61,274 nucleotides of DNA. Source: a virus. This document shows, piece after piece, positions 35,452-45,013 of the stretch (within the stretch, counting starts at the first letter, position 1; every line of letters starts with the position of its first letter). Location: positions 1-61,274 of the IMG/VR virus record IMGVR_UViG_3300025769_000007; one strand, given 5' to 3'. Made by a program: the position numbers and the translations under genes. The notes under the pieces were generated by a model. It had not been told where the DNA came from and did no database searches. It saw only the letters and a list, made by a program, of their open reading frames with translations.

Positions 35452-36330
35452 TTATCCATTAATTGCTTTTAGCCTACGCTCTATCTCAGCGTATATCTGC
35501 TCTCCCTCACCTTCAGAGCAAAAGTCTACCATTCTCTCGATAGGCTTAACTCCAATTGCAGGGACACAAATAGTGTTACCTGAAGATACCCAAGTTACAC
35601 CTGTCTTCTTCATAGAGATAATACCTGATTCCTCAGCCATTAGTAAAAGTTGCTTCATCTCTGTACGAGGGTCATTCATACCTGCTAAGAAAGCTGTAGG
35701 ATTCTTCTCTGCTTGAATCTTCATATCCCAGCGAATTTCATCTACACTCTTGTTAGTGTTAACACCTAATACCTTAGCATACCCTACAAGCTCATTTAAA
35801 GGCATTTTAAGGGCAGCTTGAACAGCGTCTATAACATCGTTTACTTGAGATATTTTTTCTTGAGCATTCTTCTCATCATCCTTTACAGTAAACAATACAG
35901 TTTTAGATTTTATTCTATGAGGATTACTACCATTAGCATTACAAGTGTCTAGATACTTTTTAAGGGTAGGATTAGTATGATCTACAAATAAATATCCGTT
36001 ATTAAAAGCTATAGGTTCTCTCATCTTAGCACCCTCTGGTTGTTCATCTACAAATATAGATGGCTCTCCAGGGATATATCTAATCTTTCTGTTTTCTCCT
36101 GTCTCAGGATCAAATATAACATCCTCAGCCTTTAGTAAAGAAACTATAGGGTACTGAGGCATACCATTTCTTTTTTTAGAATAAGATTTAAGATTATAAA
36201 CAGTTGGTTTGAAATCTTCTTTTCTATTAGTAAATCGAGGGGTGAATTTTTTTTCTACTACGGGAGCTTTAGCTTCAACCTTAGTATTCGTAGGAGGCGT
36301 AACAGCCTTACGAGTTTTTGTTGGTGTCAT
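35452..36330 (-). CDS. Hypothetical late protein, 292 residues
   Basis: The N-terminal 60 residues are Pro/Lys/Thr-rich and probably disordered. The rest is mixed alpha/beta, with PIVSLLKAEDVIFDPETGEN and later ALKMPLNELVGYAKVLGVNT. It is bounded on both sides by leftward terminators, so it behaves as a separately controlled unit downstream of the capsid genes. No family is recognised; a head-completion or accessory virion role is possible. Confidence 0.6.
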   Translation of the reverse strand: MTPTKTRKAVTPPTNTKVEAKAPVVEKKFTPRFTNRKEDFKPTVYNLKSYSKKRNGMPQYPIVSLLKAEDVIFDPETGENRKIRYIPGEPSIFVDEQPEGAKMREPIAFNNGYLFVDHTNPTLKKYLDTCNANGSNPHRIKSKTVLFTVKDDEKNAQEKISQVNDVIDAVQAALKMPLNELVGYAKVLGVNTNKSVDEIRWDMKIQAEKNPTAFLAGMNDPRTEMKQLLLMAEESGIISMKKTGVTWVSSGNTICVPAIGVKPIERMVDFCSEGEGEQIYAEIERRLKAING

Positions 36331-36368
36331 AATAATTATTTTCTAAAATTAACTTAAAGTTTTATAAA

Positions 36369-36391
36369 GGGGGAGAGTAAATCCCTCCCCC
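36369..36391 (-). terminator. Leftward hairpin after the capsid genes
   Basis: GGGGGAGAG/CCCTCCCCC forms a strong hairpin (36369-36391, loop of five bases, one internal mismatch). Read leftwards it is followed by TTTATAAAACTTT. The T-tract is broken, so it may be a leaky terminator or an mRNA-stabilising structure that raises capsid expression. Confidence 0.6.
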
Positions 36392-36415
36392 AGTAATATA
36401 ATCAACTATTGCTTA

Positions 36416-36739
36416 TTAAGCAGCACCTGATATTCCAATAGAAGCTACTGTAGCAGATGTAGGTAAAGCCTCTACATCAATAAAGCCAACATGATTTTTT
36501 GGTAGGCTATTTATAGCCTCAGCAAGATCATGTAAAAAAGCTTTAGCGTCTCCACTAGCAACTGTAATAACAGCTTTCGCTTGTTCATCGTTTGCAGTCT
36601 CGTCTGTTGGATCTGCAAGCAAAGTTTGATAGAATATCTCTATTGAAGTTGCAGAAGCACCATCTATAGCTAATATTCTTGAAGCAGGAAGCATCATGTA
36701 ATCAGTACTTGAAACTTCTAAATATAAGTATCTCTCCAT
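36416..36739 (-). CDS. Putative small capsid-associated protein, 107 residues
   Basis: The product is rich in Ala, Ser, Thr and Ile (MERYLYLEVSSTDYMMLPAS onward) with no signal peptide. It lies 26 bases after the major capsid gene and before a strong hairpin, a common place for decoration or head-stabilising proteins. A similar placement of a small Ala/Thr-rich protein is seen at 53660-54139. Function inferred from position only. Confidence 0.55.
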   Translation of the reverse strand: MERYLYLEVSSTDYMMLPASRILAIDGASATSIEIFYQTLLADPTDETANDEQAKAVITVASGDAKAFLHDLAEAINSLPKNHVGFIDVEALPTSATVASIGISGAA

Positions 36740-36765
36740 TTTCTTATGTCTTTATATATTAATAA

Positions 36766-38181
36766 TTATGATTTTTTGAACAATAAGAAACGGTTAGGAG
36801 CAAATCCTTCAAAACCACGTTCAGTACGGTAGTTACAACGTAACTCATCTGTTTCGTTAGTTTTGTTTTGTAGAACTGCAGAACCAGTTAACCAGTGCTC
36901 CATCTCACGAGAGTATCCGTTAGCTGCTTTATATCGCATACGTAACGAAGGAATCTTCTCACCAGAACGAGCATCTTTTTGTGAATCCATAGGGATACAC
37001 ATACCGTAACCATTGTAGTTAAATCCAGTACCACCTAATAAGTCAGGACGGTTAAATAGGTCGTAAGTTTTCTTGTGGAAAGTGTAACCACCACGAGAGA
37101 ACGAGTTGAAACCTAAGTTCAACGCCATGTCTTTGTTATTAGCGAAAGTACCATAGTTAGCACCACCAGCAGCGTAAGCTCCTTGTGCAGCTAATAAGTC
37201 ATCAATATCTAAAGATAAGTTGATACCAGCGTAAAGAGCCATCTCTTTTGAACCTCTGTATTTGTCTAAAGACTTAACAGCAGCATCAAAGTCAGCCATT
37301 GTAATTGCTGAAGAACCAAGACCCATAGTTTGACCTTTGTTTTCAATAAATGGTAAAAGACCTTCAGTTGTTACAATAGAAGAACCTGTTGCGTCATCAG
37401 CAGCACCATCACGTAAAGTACCATCACCAGACTGACCAATAATCATTGCTAATTCAGCATAATCTTGGAATCTTTGATAAGTATCAGCCTCACCTTGTAG
37501 GTACCATAAGTAACCAGAACCAAACTCAGGAGAGTTTACTTTTACATAAACAGCGTTAGTTGCCTCAGAACCAGAAACAGTGAAAGATTCTTTAATAATC
37601 TGACATTTGTTTTGGTATTGAGTTACACGAGGCGTAATACCAACTGGTTGACCAGTTTGCTCTGCATAAGCATTACCTACTATAGCGTAAGCTTGAGAAG
37701 CTTTAGTTGCAACAACAGCACCATTCATATCTTTTACGGTAAAGTCGTTGTCGTTACCTAAAACTGCTGTTACATAGTACATGCTGTTATCAGCACCTAA
37801 AATTAAATCTCCATCACGAAGAGCTGAGTTTCCAGCATCACTAGAACCATCAGTAAATCCGTCAGCAATTTCTAACTCACTAGATGCAATTTCTGCCTCA
37901 AAGTGATTATGAAGAAGAGTTTCTTCATAGTGCTCAAAAGTTTGAGCTGTTGTTTCTTTTTTAGAACCTAAAAGTTCCATTAAGCCAGTAATACCTTGAT
38001 TACCGTATCGCTTAATTAGTTGCTCATCCACATCACGTTTATGTAAAGGTACATTTGCTGCTGTTCCGTCAGAAGACGCTAACAAAGTAGCACTACCAAC
38101 ATAGTTAGATGTAGTTGCAACTGCTACATTAGAAGGAGTAGGCACCATAGTAGGTGACGTTCCTAAACTTACACTTGCCAT
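36766..38181 (-). CDS. Major capsid protein
   Basis: The 471-residue protein lies between the scaffold-like gene and small head genes, the standard place for the major capsid protein. Sequence traits fit an HK97-fold capsid of Bacteroidota podovirus type: an N-terminal Ala/Thr-rich arm, KRYGNQGITGLMELLGSKKE, a long beta-rich middle, and the C-terminal RYKAANGYSREMEHWLTGSA. Base usage in its coding strand is more regular (for example frequent GTA/ACC-type codons) than in neighbouring genes, as expected for very high expression. Confidence 0.75.
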   Translation of the reverse strand: MASVSLGTSPTMVPTPSNVAVATTSNYVGSATLLASSDGTAANVPLHKRDVDEQLIKRYGNQGITGLMELLGSKKETTAQTFEHYEETLLHNHFEAEIASSELEIADGFTDGSSDAGNSALRDGDLILGADNSMYYVTAVLGNDNDFTVKDMNGAVVATKASQAYAIVGNAYAEQTGQPVGITPRVTQYQNKCQIIKESFTVSGSEATNAVYVKVNSPEFGSGYLWYLQGEADTYQRFQDYAELAMIIGQSGDGTLRDGAADDATGSSIVTTEGLLPFIENKGQTMGLGSSAITMADFDAAVKSLDKYRGSKEMALYAGINLSLDIDDLLAAQGAYAAGGANYGTFANNKDMALNLGFNSFSRGGYTFHKKTYDLFNRPDLLGGTGFNYNGYGMCIPMDSQKDARSGEKIPSLRMRYKAANGYSREMEHWLTGSAVLQNKTNETDELRCNYRTERGFEGFAPNRFLLFKKS

Positions 38182-38220
38182 TTTTTTATATTTTTAAAAT
38201 GATAATTAATTTATTTTTCC

Positions 38221-39306
38221 TTAACCAAGTATTTGTCGTCTCAACATGTCGAGAGTTGACTCTTGCTTTGCAGGAGCTTCTTGTTTATCCTGAGTAAACG
38301 AAGGGTTCTTAATCTCATTAATTACGCTTTCTGTTCCTTTACTTCTATACTGATTAGCGACACCCCTAACAATCTTATCTATATTGTTTAAGATGTACAT
38401 ATCCGTATTTAAAGCGTCAAAGTCCCAGTCACCACTTTCATTAACATACTTGTCAAAGAAGTTTTCTAGGTTAGAGTTATACCCTTTAATCTCCTGACGA
38501 GCTTCGTCATCAAGATTGTAAATAAACTCTTCGCCTTGGTCATTCATTTCAAATGATAAACCATCGAGGTCATCGACCTCAGATTCCATTTGACCTAACC
38601 ATTCACCTCTTTCTGCTTCAGATATTCCAGGATCATCTGCTTGCATTGGCATAGCATAATCTTCCTTGATCTGATTAAAGTAGTCTCTAGCAGCTTTAGC
38701 GTCCTTCATAAGTTGAACCTTACCAGCGTTGGTTTCTCTCTCACTATAAGCCTCTTTGTCTGTTTTGTACGTTGTCGCCATATAATCATTTAACTCTGCA
38801 TCAGTTAAATTTGGATTATCTAATCTTAGATACTCCTTCATTAAAGCGTCATCAGACACGTTGGTTAAATCAACCGTTTGAGTGTTTAGGTAATCTTGAA
38901 CTGTACGACCAGTATTCTTAACATACTCATTAATAACTTGAAGCTGCTCGCTAGCAAAGTCATTGCTTTCTGTTTCTGTACTAGTAGTCGTGTTAAGATC
39001 ATCAAATGATGTTAGGTCTCGCCCAAGCTTTTCGCTAAGGTATTGTAAGACAACTTCATCATCACTGATTTCCTCACCCTCTTGTGGTTGACTAGTTTGA
39101 GGTTGTTCCTCAACGTTAGTAGTTTCTTCAGTATTTAAAGAACTCTCACCTGTCAAGTCTATAACGTTAGATTGCTCCTCTGCTACAGGTTGCTCTGACT
39201 CGACTGCTTGGTTTTCATCACCAGTCAAGTCAACGATATTTTGTTTAGATTCAGGTTGTACAACCTCGCCTCCAAACTGTTTTACTAATTCATCTCTTAT
39301 ATCCAT
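38221..39306 (-). CDS. Putative scaffolding protein
   Basis: The 361-residue protein is strongly acidic. Its first 100 residues are low-complexity Glu/Gln/Thr/Ser sequence containing the short repeat (I/V)DLTGxE twice; the remainder is predicted helical, with a final basic amphipathic helix (ESTLDMLRRQILG). Size, acidity, helical character and position between portal and capsid genes are typical of scaffolding proteins, which guide capsid assembly and then leave. A good promoter lies upstream. Confidence 0.65.
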   Translation of the reverse strand: MDIRDELVKQFGGEVVQPESKQNIVDLTGDENQAVESEQPVAEEQSNVIDLTGESSLNTEETTNVEEQPQTSQPQEGEEISDDEVVLQYLSEKLGRDLTSFDDLNTTTSTETESNDFASEQLQVINEYVKNTGRTVQDYLNTQTVDLTNVSDDALMKEYLRLDNPNLTDAELNDYMATTYKTDKEAYSERETNAGKVQLMKDAKAARDYFNQIKEDYAMPMQADDPGISEAERGEWLGQMESEVDDLDGLSFEMNDQGEEFIYNLDDEARQEIKGYNSNLENFFDKYVNESGDWDFDALNTDMYILNNIDKIVRGVANQYRSKGTESVINEIKNPSFTQDKQEAPAKQESTLDMLRRQILG

Positions 39307-39335
39307 TGTCTTAAATTTAATTTATGTTATTTTCG

Positions 39336-39366
39336 CAAATATAAACTATTTTATATTAATGTCAAA
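39336..39366 (-). promoter_or_regulatory. Strong late promoter for scaffold and capsid genes
   Basis: Read leftwards: TTTG (complement of 39363-39366), 19 bases, then TATATTTG (complement of 39336-39343). Both boxes match the Bacteroidota consensus and the spacing is right. It lies between portal and scaffold genes and would boost scaffold and capsid transcription. Confidence 0.75.
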
Positions 39367-41766
39367 CTATTGAGGTATGTTTTGATTCTCACCTAAAGGA
39401 CCTCTATTGCCTTGTCTCTGTTCAATCATCTGAGATTGATTCATAGCAGACTGCTCTTGGACAGCTTTACGAACCTCTCCCTGAATAGACGCAGCACCCT
39501 CTTTACCAAGGTTACTAAGCTCTATTTCCCTCAACCTTCTTTGATGCTGAGATTGTTCAAACTGTTCTTTTAACTGAAACTCTAATTGTTTAAGTTGCAT
39601 ATCAGCTTGAACTTTAGCTTGAACACGAGCCTGTTCTATCTGCATCTCAGTCTGCAACTCTTGTTGCTTTAGCTGTGCAGCTTGTTGAGCAGACTGCTGT
39701 TGTAGTTCAGCGTTTTGCTTAGAAGCTTCTTGTGCTTGCAATTGCTGCTCTTCTTGATATTTCTTCCTTCTTAAAACAAGCATTTGATTAGCCATCTTAA
39801 TATTCTTAATAGATCTAATCATAATGGCATCTTCTAATCTAATTTCTTTCTGAGCTATAGATGCTTGTATATTCTGCTCCATCATCTGCTTCTCTTCCTC
39901 GCTAGGTGCAACATCTAGTGTTATACCAAACTCGTGAATAGAAAGCTTCTTCATCATATCTATAGAGTACATTGCAGTATCACCTATAACGTTAGCATAC
40001 ATCTTATGTAACCCTTTAAAGTTTACTAAATCTTGCATACGAACAGTTATGCTTTGAGAAACTCTTGTTGTAACGTTAAGATAAGCATCGTTAATATCTC
40101 TAGTAGCATTGTTAGATGCTAATAGAGATAGTTTTTGAACTCCTACCAAAGCTTCGCTAGATGGCTTAGAAGCGTCTCTAGATTCGTTTACACCAGTCAC
40201 ATCACGAATCATTTGCATGTTGTGATTATAAACACCTATAAGAGTGTTAAAATCACGACCTATACCATTCTCTAACTCCTGAATTGGCATAGCCCCAGTC
40301 ATCTGACCTTCATCATCTATACGTCTGTAATATATATTACCAGTTTGATCGTATATCTCTTGAAGCTCCATAGGCGTAAATGTACCACCATCACCTTTTG
40401 AAACGTTTTCCAAAGAACCTATTTCAAAAGCCGCACCCTTTGGTCTAGCTTTAGCTAAAGTATGTTGTATTTTAAGGTGAGCTAATTGTATTTGGTCAGC
40501 AAAAGGAATCATTCTATCTACTAAAGAACGACTCTTCATTTTGTATAAGTTTGGTTGATACACTATATAAGACAACCTTGTTTCAGATAAGTTAGACTTA
40601 GCCCTAGGCATATCTTGCATCATGCCATAATTAAATATATAATCTGTTCCTACAATGTACTTACCCTTGTATATAACCTTTACTGTTTGACCTATATCTT
40701 CTCTCTTTGTTTTAGAGTTTTTAGGTTTTTTATAATTAGAAGGTTTTTTGTTTACAGAGTAACCACCAAATCTATTTTCTTTCTTCTCATATTTTAAAGA
40801 GTGACTTGTAATAAACTCAGCATCTAATATATTAACACTAAACTTATCGTAGTCATAAGTCTCGTTACCATTCTCGTAATAAGCTTGAGTGCCATAATTT
40901 GCTGGGTTATTATTTTTTCCAGCATACTCTCTAGCTATTTTAATATAATCCTCTTCACTAAACTCATCTCCAGCTTGCATTTTTAAGTCAGCAATAGTGA
41001 TAGAATAAACCTCACCTGCGTGTCTTATATTTTTAAAGTCTGGTTTAGCAGAAAAAGAAGTTATAAGGTTTACGGGGTCAACGTGACGTATCTTAACACC
41101 TTCTGTTTTTGAAATTTCTGTTTTAGCAGCACATAAACCTAAAACAACAAGATCACGAATCATATATCGTTTAACCTCGTCATAGTCGTTAATATCTAAA
41201 GTGTACTCTATTGCTTTCTCTAAAGCTATTTCTACATTTTGCTTATAATTAAGTGCCATAAACATTTCAACTTCTTCAGAGCTTTCAGCAACAAACTCTT
41301 TAGGAGCTAAAGGTAAACCAGTTTCATCCTCTAAGTTTTGTAAGAAATCTTTAGTTAACATGTTGCCATACAACTGCTTTTTCTTTTCCATTCTTTCGTT
41401 AGCAGCAACAGGATCTATAGTTTTAGCTTTTATATCATAGTCTTGATTAACCATTCCGTTAACAATAACGTCAACAAACTTAGGTATAACAGATACAGGG
41501 CTCCAGTCTATATTTAAATAAGAAGAATCCCCTTGAACATCAAGAAGGTCTTTATATTTACCTACATCTTGGTTTCCCTCAGCGTAAGATCTGTTACGAT
41601 TATATCGCATCTTACGATCTCTAAAATATACGTCACCATTATTATGCCACTCGTAGTACATGTTTTTAAAGTACTCAAGTCCATACTCTTTAGTAGCTTT
41701 TTCTTCGTTAGTTGCTAAAGGTGATGGATAACCATTTAATTTGTTTTTATTATTACCGTAAGTCAT
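39367..41766 (-). CDS. Portal protein
   Basis: The 799-residue protein directly follows the terminase gene with a 4-base overlap and precedes scaffold and capsid genes, the classical portal position. Portal-like traits are an N-terminal region with RDRKMRYNRNRSYAEGNQD, a beta-rich wing, the segment PFADQIQLAHLKIQHTLAK that would form the clip/stem helices, and a long Gln-rich C-terminal coiled coil (residues about 675-750). The C-terminal barrel-like coiled coil suggests a podovirus-like portal. It would form the dodecameric ring for DNA entry and exit. Confidence 0.8.
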   Translation of the reverse strand: MTYGNNKNKLNGYPSPLATNEEKATKEYGLEYFKNMYYEWHNNGDVYFRDRKMRYNRNRSYAEGNQDVGKYKDLLDVQGDSSYLNIDWSPVSVIPKFVDVIVNGMVNQDYDIKAKTIDPVAANERMEKKKQLYGNMLTKDFLQNLEDETGLPLAPKEFVAESSEEVEMFMALNYKQNVEIALEKAIEYTLDINDYDEVKRYMIRDLVVLGLCAAKTEISKTEGVKIRHVDPVNLITSFSAKPDFKNIRHAGEVYSITIADLKMQAGDEFSEEDYIKIAREYAGKNNNPANYGTQAYYENGNETYDYDKFSVNILDAEFITSHSLKYEKKENRFGGYSVNKKPSNYKKPKNSKTKREDIGQTVKVIYKGKYIVGTDYIFNYGMMQDMPRAKSNLSETRLSYIVYQPNLYKMKSRSLVDRMIPFADQIQLAHLKIQHTLAKARPKGAAFEIGSLENVSKGDGGTFTPMELQEIYDQTGNIYYRRIDDEGQMTGAMPIQELENGIGRDFNTLIGVYNHNMQMIRDVTGVNESRDASKPSSEALVGVQKLSLLASNNATRDINDAYLNVTTRVSQSITVRMQDLVNFKGLHKMYANVIGDTAMYSIDMMKKLSIHEFGITLDVAPSEEEKQMMEQNIQASIAQKEIRLEDAIMIRSIKNIKMANQMLVLRRKKYQEEQQLQAQEASKQNAELQQQSAQQAAQLKQQELQTEMQIEQARVQAKVQADMQLKQLEFQLKEQFEQSQHQRRLREIELSNLGKEGAASIQGEVRKAVQEQSAMNQSQMIEQRQGNRGPLGENQNIPQ

Positions 41767-43856
41767 GATTTTATTTGTTTGCTAAACATTCCTTTGTTAC
41801 TATATCTTTTAACTAAAGGAGATGACACCTTTAATTCTTTTTTAGGTTTTATATATTTCTGTGACGCTAGTAAAGCCAATGAAGACGATATACTAGCATC
41901 ATACTTTGTTCTATTATCTATCTCGAACCTACTCCAATCATCAAGAAGCGTATTAAAAAAACATCTACCAATCTCTCCAGTCTCTGCGTTATACCCTACA
42001 TGATCATATATATATGTTGCTATAGCCTCTGCTTGAGCATTTATAACTGCAGCACCTGATCCAGGTATACCTTTAGTCTTTTGTTTTCCTCTACTCCACT
42101 CTGTGTGAGTCATATCTGGTCTATCCATCAAGTACTCATAGTATCCTCTGTTTTCAAAATACTTTAGTATTCCCACCTTATTATTCTCTACCAATATCTG
42201 ACAGCCATAGAATACGCACATCTTAATCATATCCTCGTAAAATATTTCTGCTTTAGGAGGTCTATTAATGTACTCACATACAAACTGCATAGACGCATCA
42301 CTTGACATGCTAAACTTATGAAATACATGAGCAGCAGCATCAGACCTTCTACCATCGGTAGTCGTATCATGATCGTAAGGGTCACAGCCTGCAACAAGTT
42401 GATCTGATCTACCAGGAAACTTTTTATTAAATCTAGACGATACAACGTTTTGATTCTGAGCCTCTGGAACCCAAGTGATTTCCCACTTACCCTTTCTGTG
42501 AGGTATCCATATAACCTCGCTATCCTGTACGCCATTTTTCCAAACAAACTCACCCCTTGTTGTAGGAGTATTATTAACTTCGTTGTAATCCATTTGTTGA
42601 TAAATTCTCTCGACATCAAATATACAACTTTGTGTATCATTTCTAAATGCCTCTTCTATAGTAAACGGAAACTGACGCTTAAACTCTGATAACGCTGTTG
42701 TATCATTCTTTAAAGCATCCCTTCTGTTTTGTATATAATCTTTAGCACCAGTATCAACAAGCATATCATCAATCCCCATTACAGGAGTCTTTGGAGTATC
42801 TACAACACTATAACCATACTCGTCAATAAATCCCTCTAGGTTATCAAACGCAGGTATAAATAACTTATACAAACCGCTCTTTGTCCTACCATTGAGATCT
42901 TTCTCTCCCATATCAGAGTTGTAGAATATATCTTTAAACTCTGCACCACCATCCTGTTGTTTATTAGCAGTGGAACCCATCATACACTTTCCAACAACCT
43001 TTCTACCCAGTAGTAAACAAGTTTGAGTTACACCCCAGTTTTTCTTAATAGAGTTTTGCCCTGTCCACTTACCAGCCTCATCATGTATAAGAAGTTTAAG
43101 CTTCATACCATCATAGCTGTTGTCTGCTGTGTTTCTCCAATCTATTATAGAATTTAAAGCTTCAGACTTTTCTATATGCTTTTGATTCTTAGTAATCTTT
43201 TTAGCTGGCTCTCTAAACGCTAGCTCTACACGAGGATTACTAGAACCATCCTGTATAGGTTGAAAGAAGAAAGGGTAGTTTCTATATATACGAACTACTT
43301 TGTCAGTAAACATAGTCTTAGCATCAGCTCCAGTTTTAGAAAGCAAACCAAAGTTACTATCGTAAATCTGTGTAGCCTGATTAACTATCTCACTACTAGC
43401 CATATAAGAAAAACCACTACGTCTGTTCTTAAGAAAACACATTCCGTAAGAGTTCTTGTCGTTTTTACACGCTTCCCAAAAAATAAAGAACGTTCTGTTA
43501 GCATCCCTATAATCAGGATAACCAACATCTATTTTACTCCACTGGATAAACATATAATGAGATCCAGTAATATAAGTAGGGATGCCATTGTTGTAAAACC
43601 ACAATCCTTCTCTTCTACGTCTAAACTCCTCTTCTATGTAGTCTACATAATCTGTAGCATTATCCCTTGTTAAACCCTTTGGTATATCCTCTCTAGTCCA
43701 CTTTTGTTTTTTCTTAGGGAGGTTATGATATAGTATATCTTTTTTATATCTAGGCTTTTTAGGTAGAACTATCTTTAAGTTATCAAACTCTAAGATCTCT
43801 CCTTCGTTACCCTCTATTAGATATATAGTATCACTTTTTTGCATACCGTTCAGCAA
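41763..43856 (-). CDS. terL: Terminase large subunit
   Basis: The 697-residue protein shows both terminase domains. In the ATPase part there is a degenerate Walker A (LKNRRSGFSYMASSE, near residues 140-155), Walker B with catalytic Glu (LLIHDEAGKW, near 256) and the coupling motif MMGSTANKQQDGGAEF. In the RNase H-like nuclease part there is AGCDPYDHDTTTDGRR (near 489) with its acidic residues and later ILVENNKVG. It pumps DNA into the prohead and cuts it. It overlaps the portal gene by 4 bases and the upstream small gene by 26 bases. Confidence 0.88.
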   Translation of the reverse strand: MLNGMQKSDTIYLIEGNEGEILEFDNLKIVLPKKPRYKKDILYHNLPKKKQKWTREDIPKGLTRDNATDYVDYIEEEFRRRREGLWFYNNGIPTYITGSHYMFIQWSKIDVGYPDYRDANRTFFIFWEACKNDKNSYGMCFLKNRRSGFSYMASSEIVNQATQIYDSNFGLLSKTGADAKTMFTDKVVRIYRNYPFFFQPIQDGSSNPRVELAFREPAKKITKNQKHIEKSEALNSIIDWRNTADNSYDGMKLKLLIHDEAGKWTGQNSIKKNWGVTQTCLLLGRKVVGKCMMGSTANKQQDGGAEFKDIFYNSDMGEKDLNGRTKSGLYKLFIPAFDNLEGFIDEYGYSVVDTPKTPVMGIDDMLVDTGAKDYIQNRRDALKNDTTALSEFKRQFPFTIEEAFRNDTQSCIFDVERIYQQMDYNEVNNTPTTRGEFVWKNGVQDSEVIWIPHRKGKWEITWVPEAQNQNVVSSRFNKKFPGRSDQLVAGCDPYDHDTTTDGRRSDAAAHVFHKFSMSSDASMQFVCEYINRPPKAEIFYEDMIKMCVFYGCQILVENNKVGILKYFENRGYYEYLMDRPDMTHTEWSRGKQKTKGIPGSGAAVINAQAEAIATYIYDHVGYNAETGEIGRCFFNTLLDDWSRFEIDNRTKYDASISSSLALLASQKYIKPKKELKVSSPLVKRYSNKGMFSKQIKS

Positions 43857-44118
43857 AAGACCCTTTAAAGTCTTTTTTCTCTTCTATTAAGGATTCACCT
43901 TCCTTGATTCTATCCTCAAGGTTTTTTATTCCTAAAAGAATTTCTTGACAATCTTCAAAGCATTCTCTTTTTGCTTTTATAGCTTGTCTTCTTTTAGCAT
44001 CATCTTCCTCTATTAAAGGTTTGCCTATCTCTTCAATAAGAAGATCTACAGCTCCTTTACTTGCTTCTATTAACTTCTCTAAAGTCTTAAGAGCATAATC
44101 TCTATTCTGCTCCTTCAT
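43831..44118 (-). CDS. Helical protein upstream of terL (possible small terminase)
   Basis: The 95-residue product is highly charged and helical (YALKTLEKLIEASKGAVDLL, then a Lys/Glu coiled coil). It overlaps terL by 26 bases and the upstream GroES-like gene by 17 bases. Its position and helical nature would suit a small terminase subunit, but it lacks a recognisable HTH, so this is a weak inference. Confidence 0.5.
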   Translation of the reverse strand: MKEQNRDYALKTLEKLIEASKGAVDLLIEEIGKPLIEEDDAKRRQAIKAKRECFEDCQEILLGIKNLEDRIKEGESLIEEKKDFKGSFAERYAKK

Positions 44119-44677
44119 ATACAGCTAATACATCAAAGTTACGCATACGAAGAAGTTTTCTACCATCTATGTCCATATCGTACTCAGAGTTCTCGCTCCA
44201 CATAACTCTATCTCCCTCGCTAACACCCTGCTCTTTCATCCAGTCAGTTATTATAACTGCTTTACCATGAAGCTCAACTTCAGATGCTGAAGTCTCTAGA
44301 AATATTCCAGACTCAGATTGCTCTGGTTCTTTCATCTCTTGCTCCATGAAGTTCCATACTCCTACAGGAATGTACTCTTCGCCTCTTTGTATAAGATATA
44401 TCTGCTCTGCAAAAGCTTGATATATATTATCTTTATCAGCATGTTTAACAAGGTTTACAGGTGTTGCTATAAAATGGTGAAACCAAACTTTATCACCCTC
44501 CTGTATTCCTGTCTCTTTAGTGTCCTGCATTGGTACCTTATATACCGTACCATACTGTCTCGCTAACTTCATAGGATCGTAAGAGGTATCTCTATACAAC
44601 TCCTTACCGTTTAACATTATAGTATCTTCTGTTTCTTTTTCTACCTCTATCCAGTAGACATCTTTAATTGGCTTCAT
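44102..44677 (-). CDS. Tandem GroES-like co-chaperonin
   Basis: The 191-residue product looks like two GroES-like beta-barrel domains in one chain. The first has GTVYKVP and IQEGDKVWFHHF (residues about 43-68). The second has GKAVIITDWMKEQGVSEGDR, then DGRKLLRMRNFDVLAVYEG (about 138-189), matching the GroES pattern of a Gly-Asp-x-Val turn and a C-terminal Met/Asp-Ile-Leu-Ala strand. Phage co-chaperonins such as T4 gp31 adapt host GroEL to fold the capsid protein. Its location in the packaging/head operon supports that role. Confidence 0.7.
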   Translation of the reverse strand: MKPIKDVYWIEVEKETEDTIMLNGKELYRDTSYDPMKLARQYGTVYKVPMQDTKETGIQEGDKVWFHHFIATPVNLVKHADKDNIYQAFAEQIYLIQRGEEYIPVGVWNFMEQEMKEPEQSESGIFLETSASEVELHGKAVIITDWMKEQGVSEGDRVMWSENSEYDMDIDGRKLLRMRNFDVLAVYEGAE

Positions 44678-44705
44678 TTTTGCTTATATTTACGTTTACT
44701 TTTTT

Positions 44706-44984
44706 TTACTTAACCTCGTACTCTTCTTCCAGTACTGCAGTGTTATACTCTATAGCTGTGGGTTGAGAGAAAAACCTTTTCCAAGGTCTTGAAAACTCTT
44801 CGCCATCTTTCTTTATATATACATCGTATACAACCTGTTGGTGTTTATACCACGCAGCTTCGTCTTGTATAATAGCTGTAACCTCTAGTGAACCCCCAAG
44901 CATTCTCTGACCTACCTGGTAGGTAAGACCTTGCTTTAAGTCCCCTATTGTTATCTTTCTTATAATGGGGTTTATTGATTCCAT
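44706..44984 (-). CDS. Hypothetical late protein, 92 residues
   Basis: The product is predicted mostly beta (TIGDLKQGLTYQVGQRMLGG onward) with Trp and Phe residues and an acidic C terminus. It lies between the tail-fibre gene and the GroES-like gene. No family is recognised; a small head or tail accessory role is possible. Confidence 0.6.
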   Translation of the reverse strand: MESINPIIRKITIGDLKQGLTYQVGQRMLGGSLEVTAIIQDEAAWYKHQQVVYDVYIKKDGEEFSRPWKRFFSQPTAIEYNTAVLEEEYEVK

Positions 44985-45013
44985 TTTTCTTTAATTTAAA
45001 TTTGTTATGTATT

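Noticed and set aside
38221-39306. Two VIDLTG/IVDLTG segments in the scaffold-like protein resembling eukaryotic SUMO-interaction motifs
   Set aside because: There is no SUMO system in bacteria; most likely a low-complexity repeat in an acidic disordered region.
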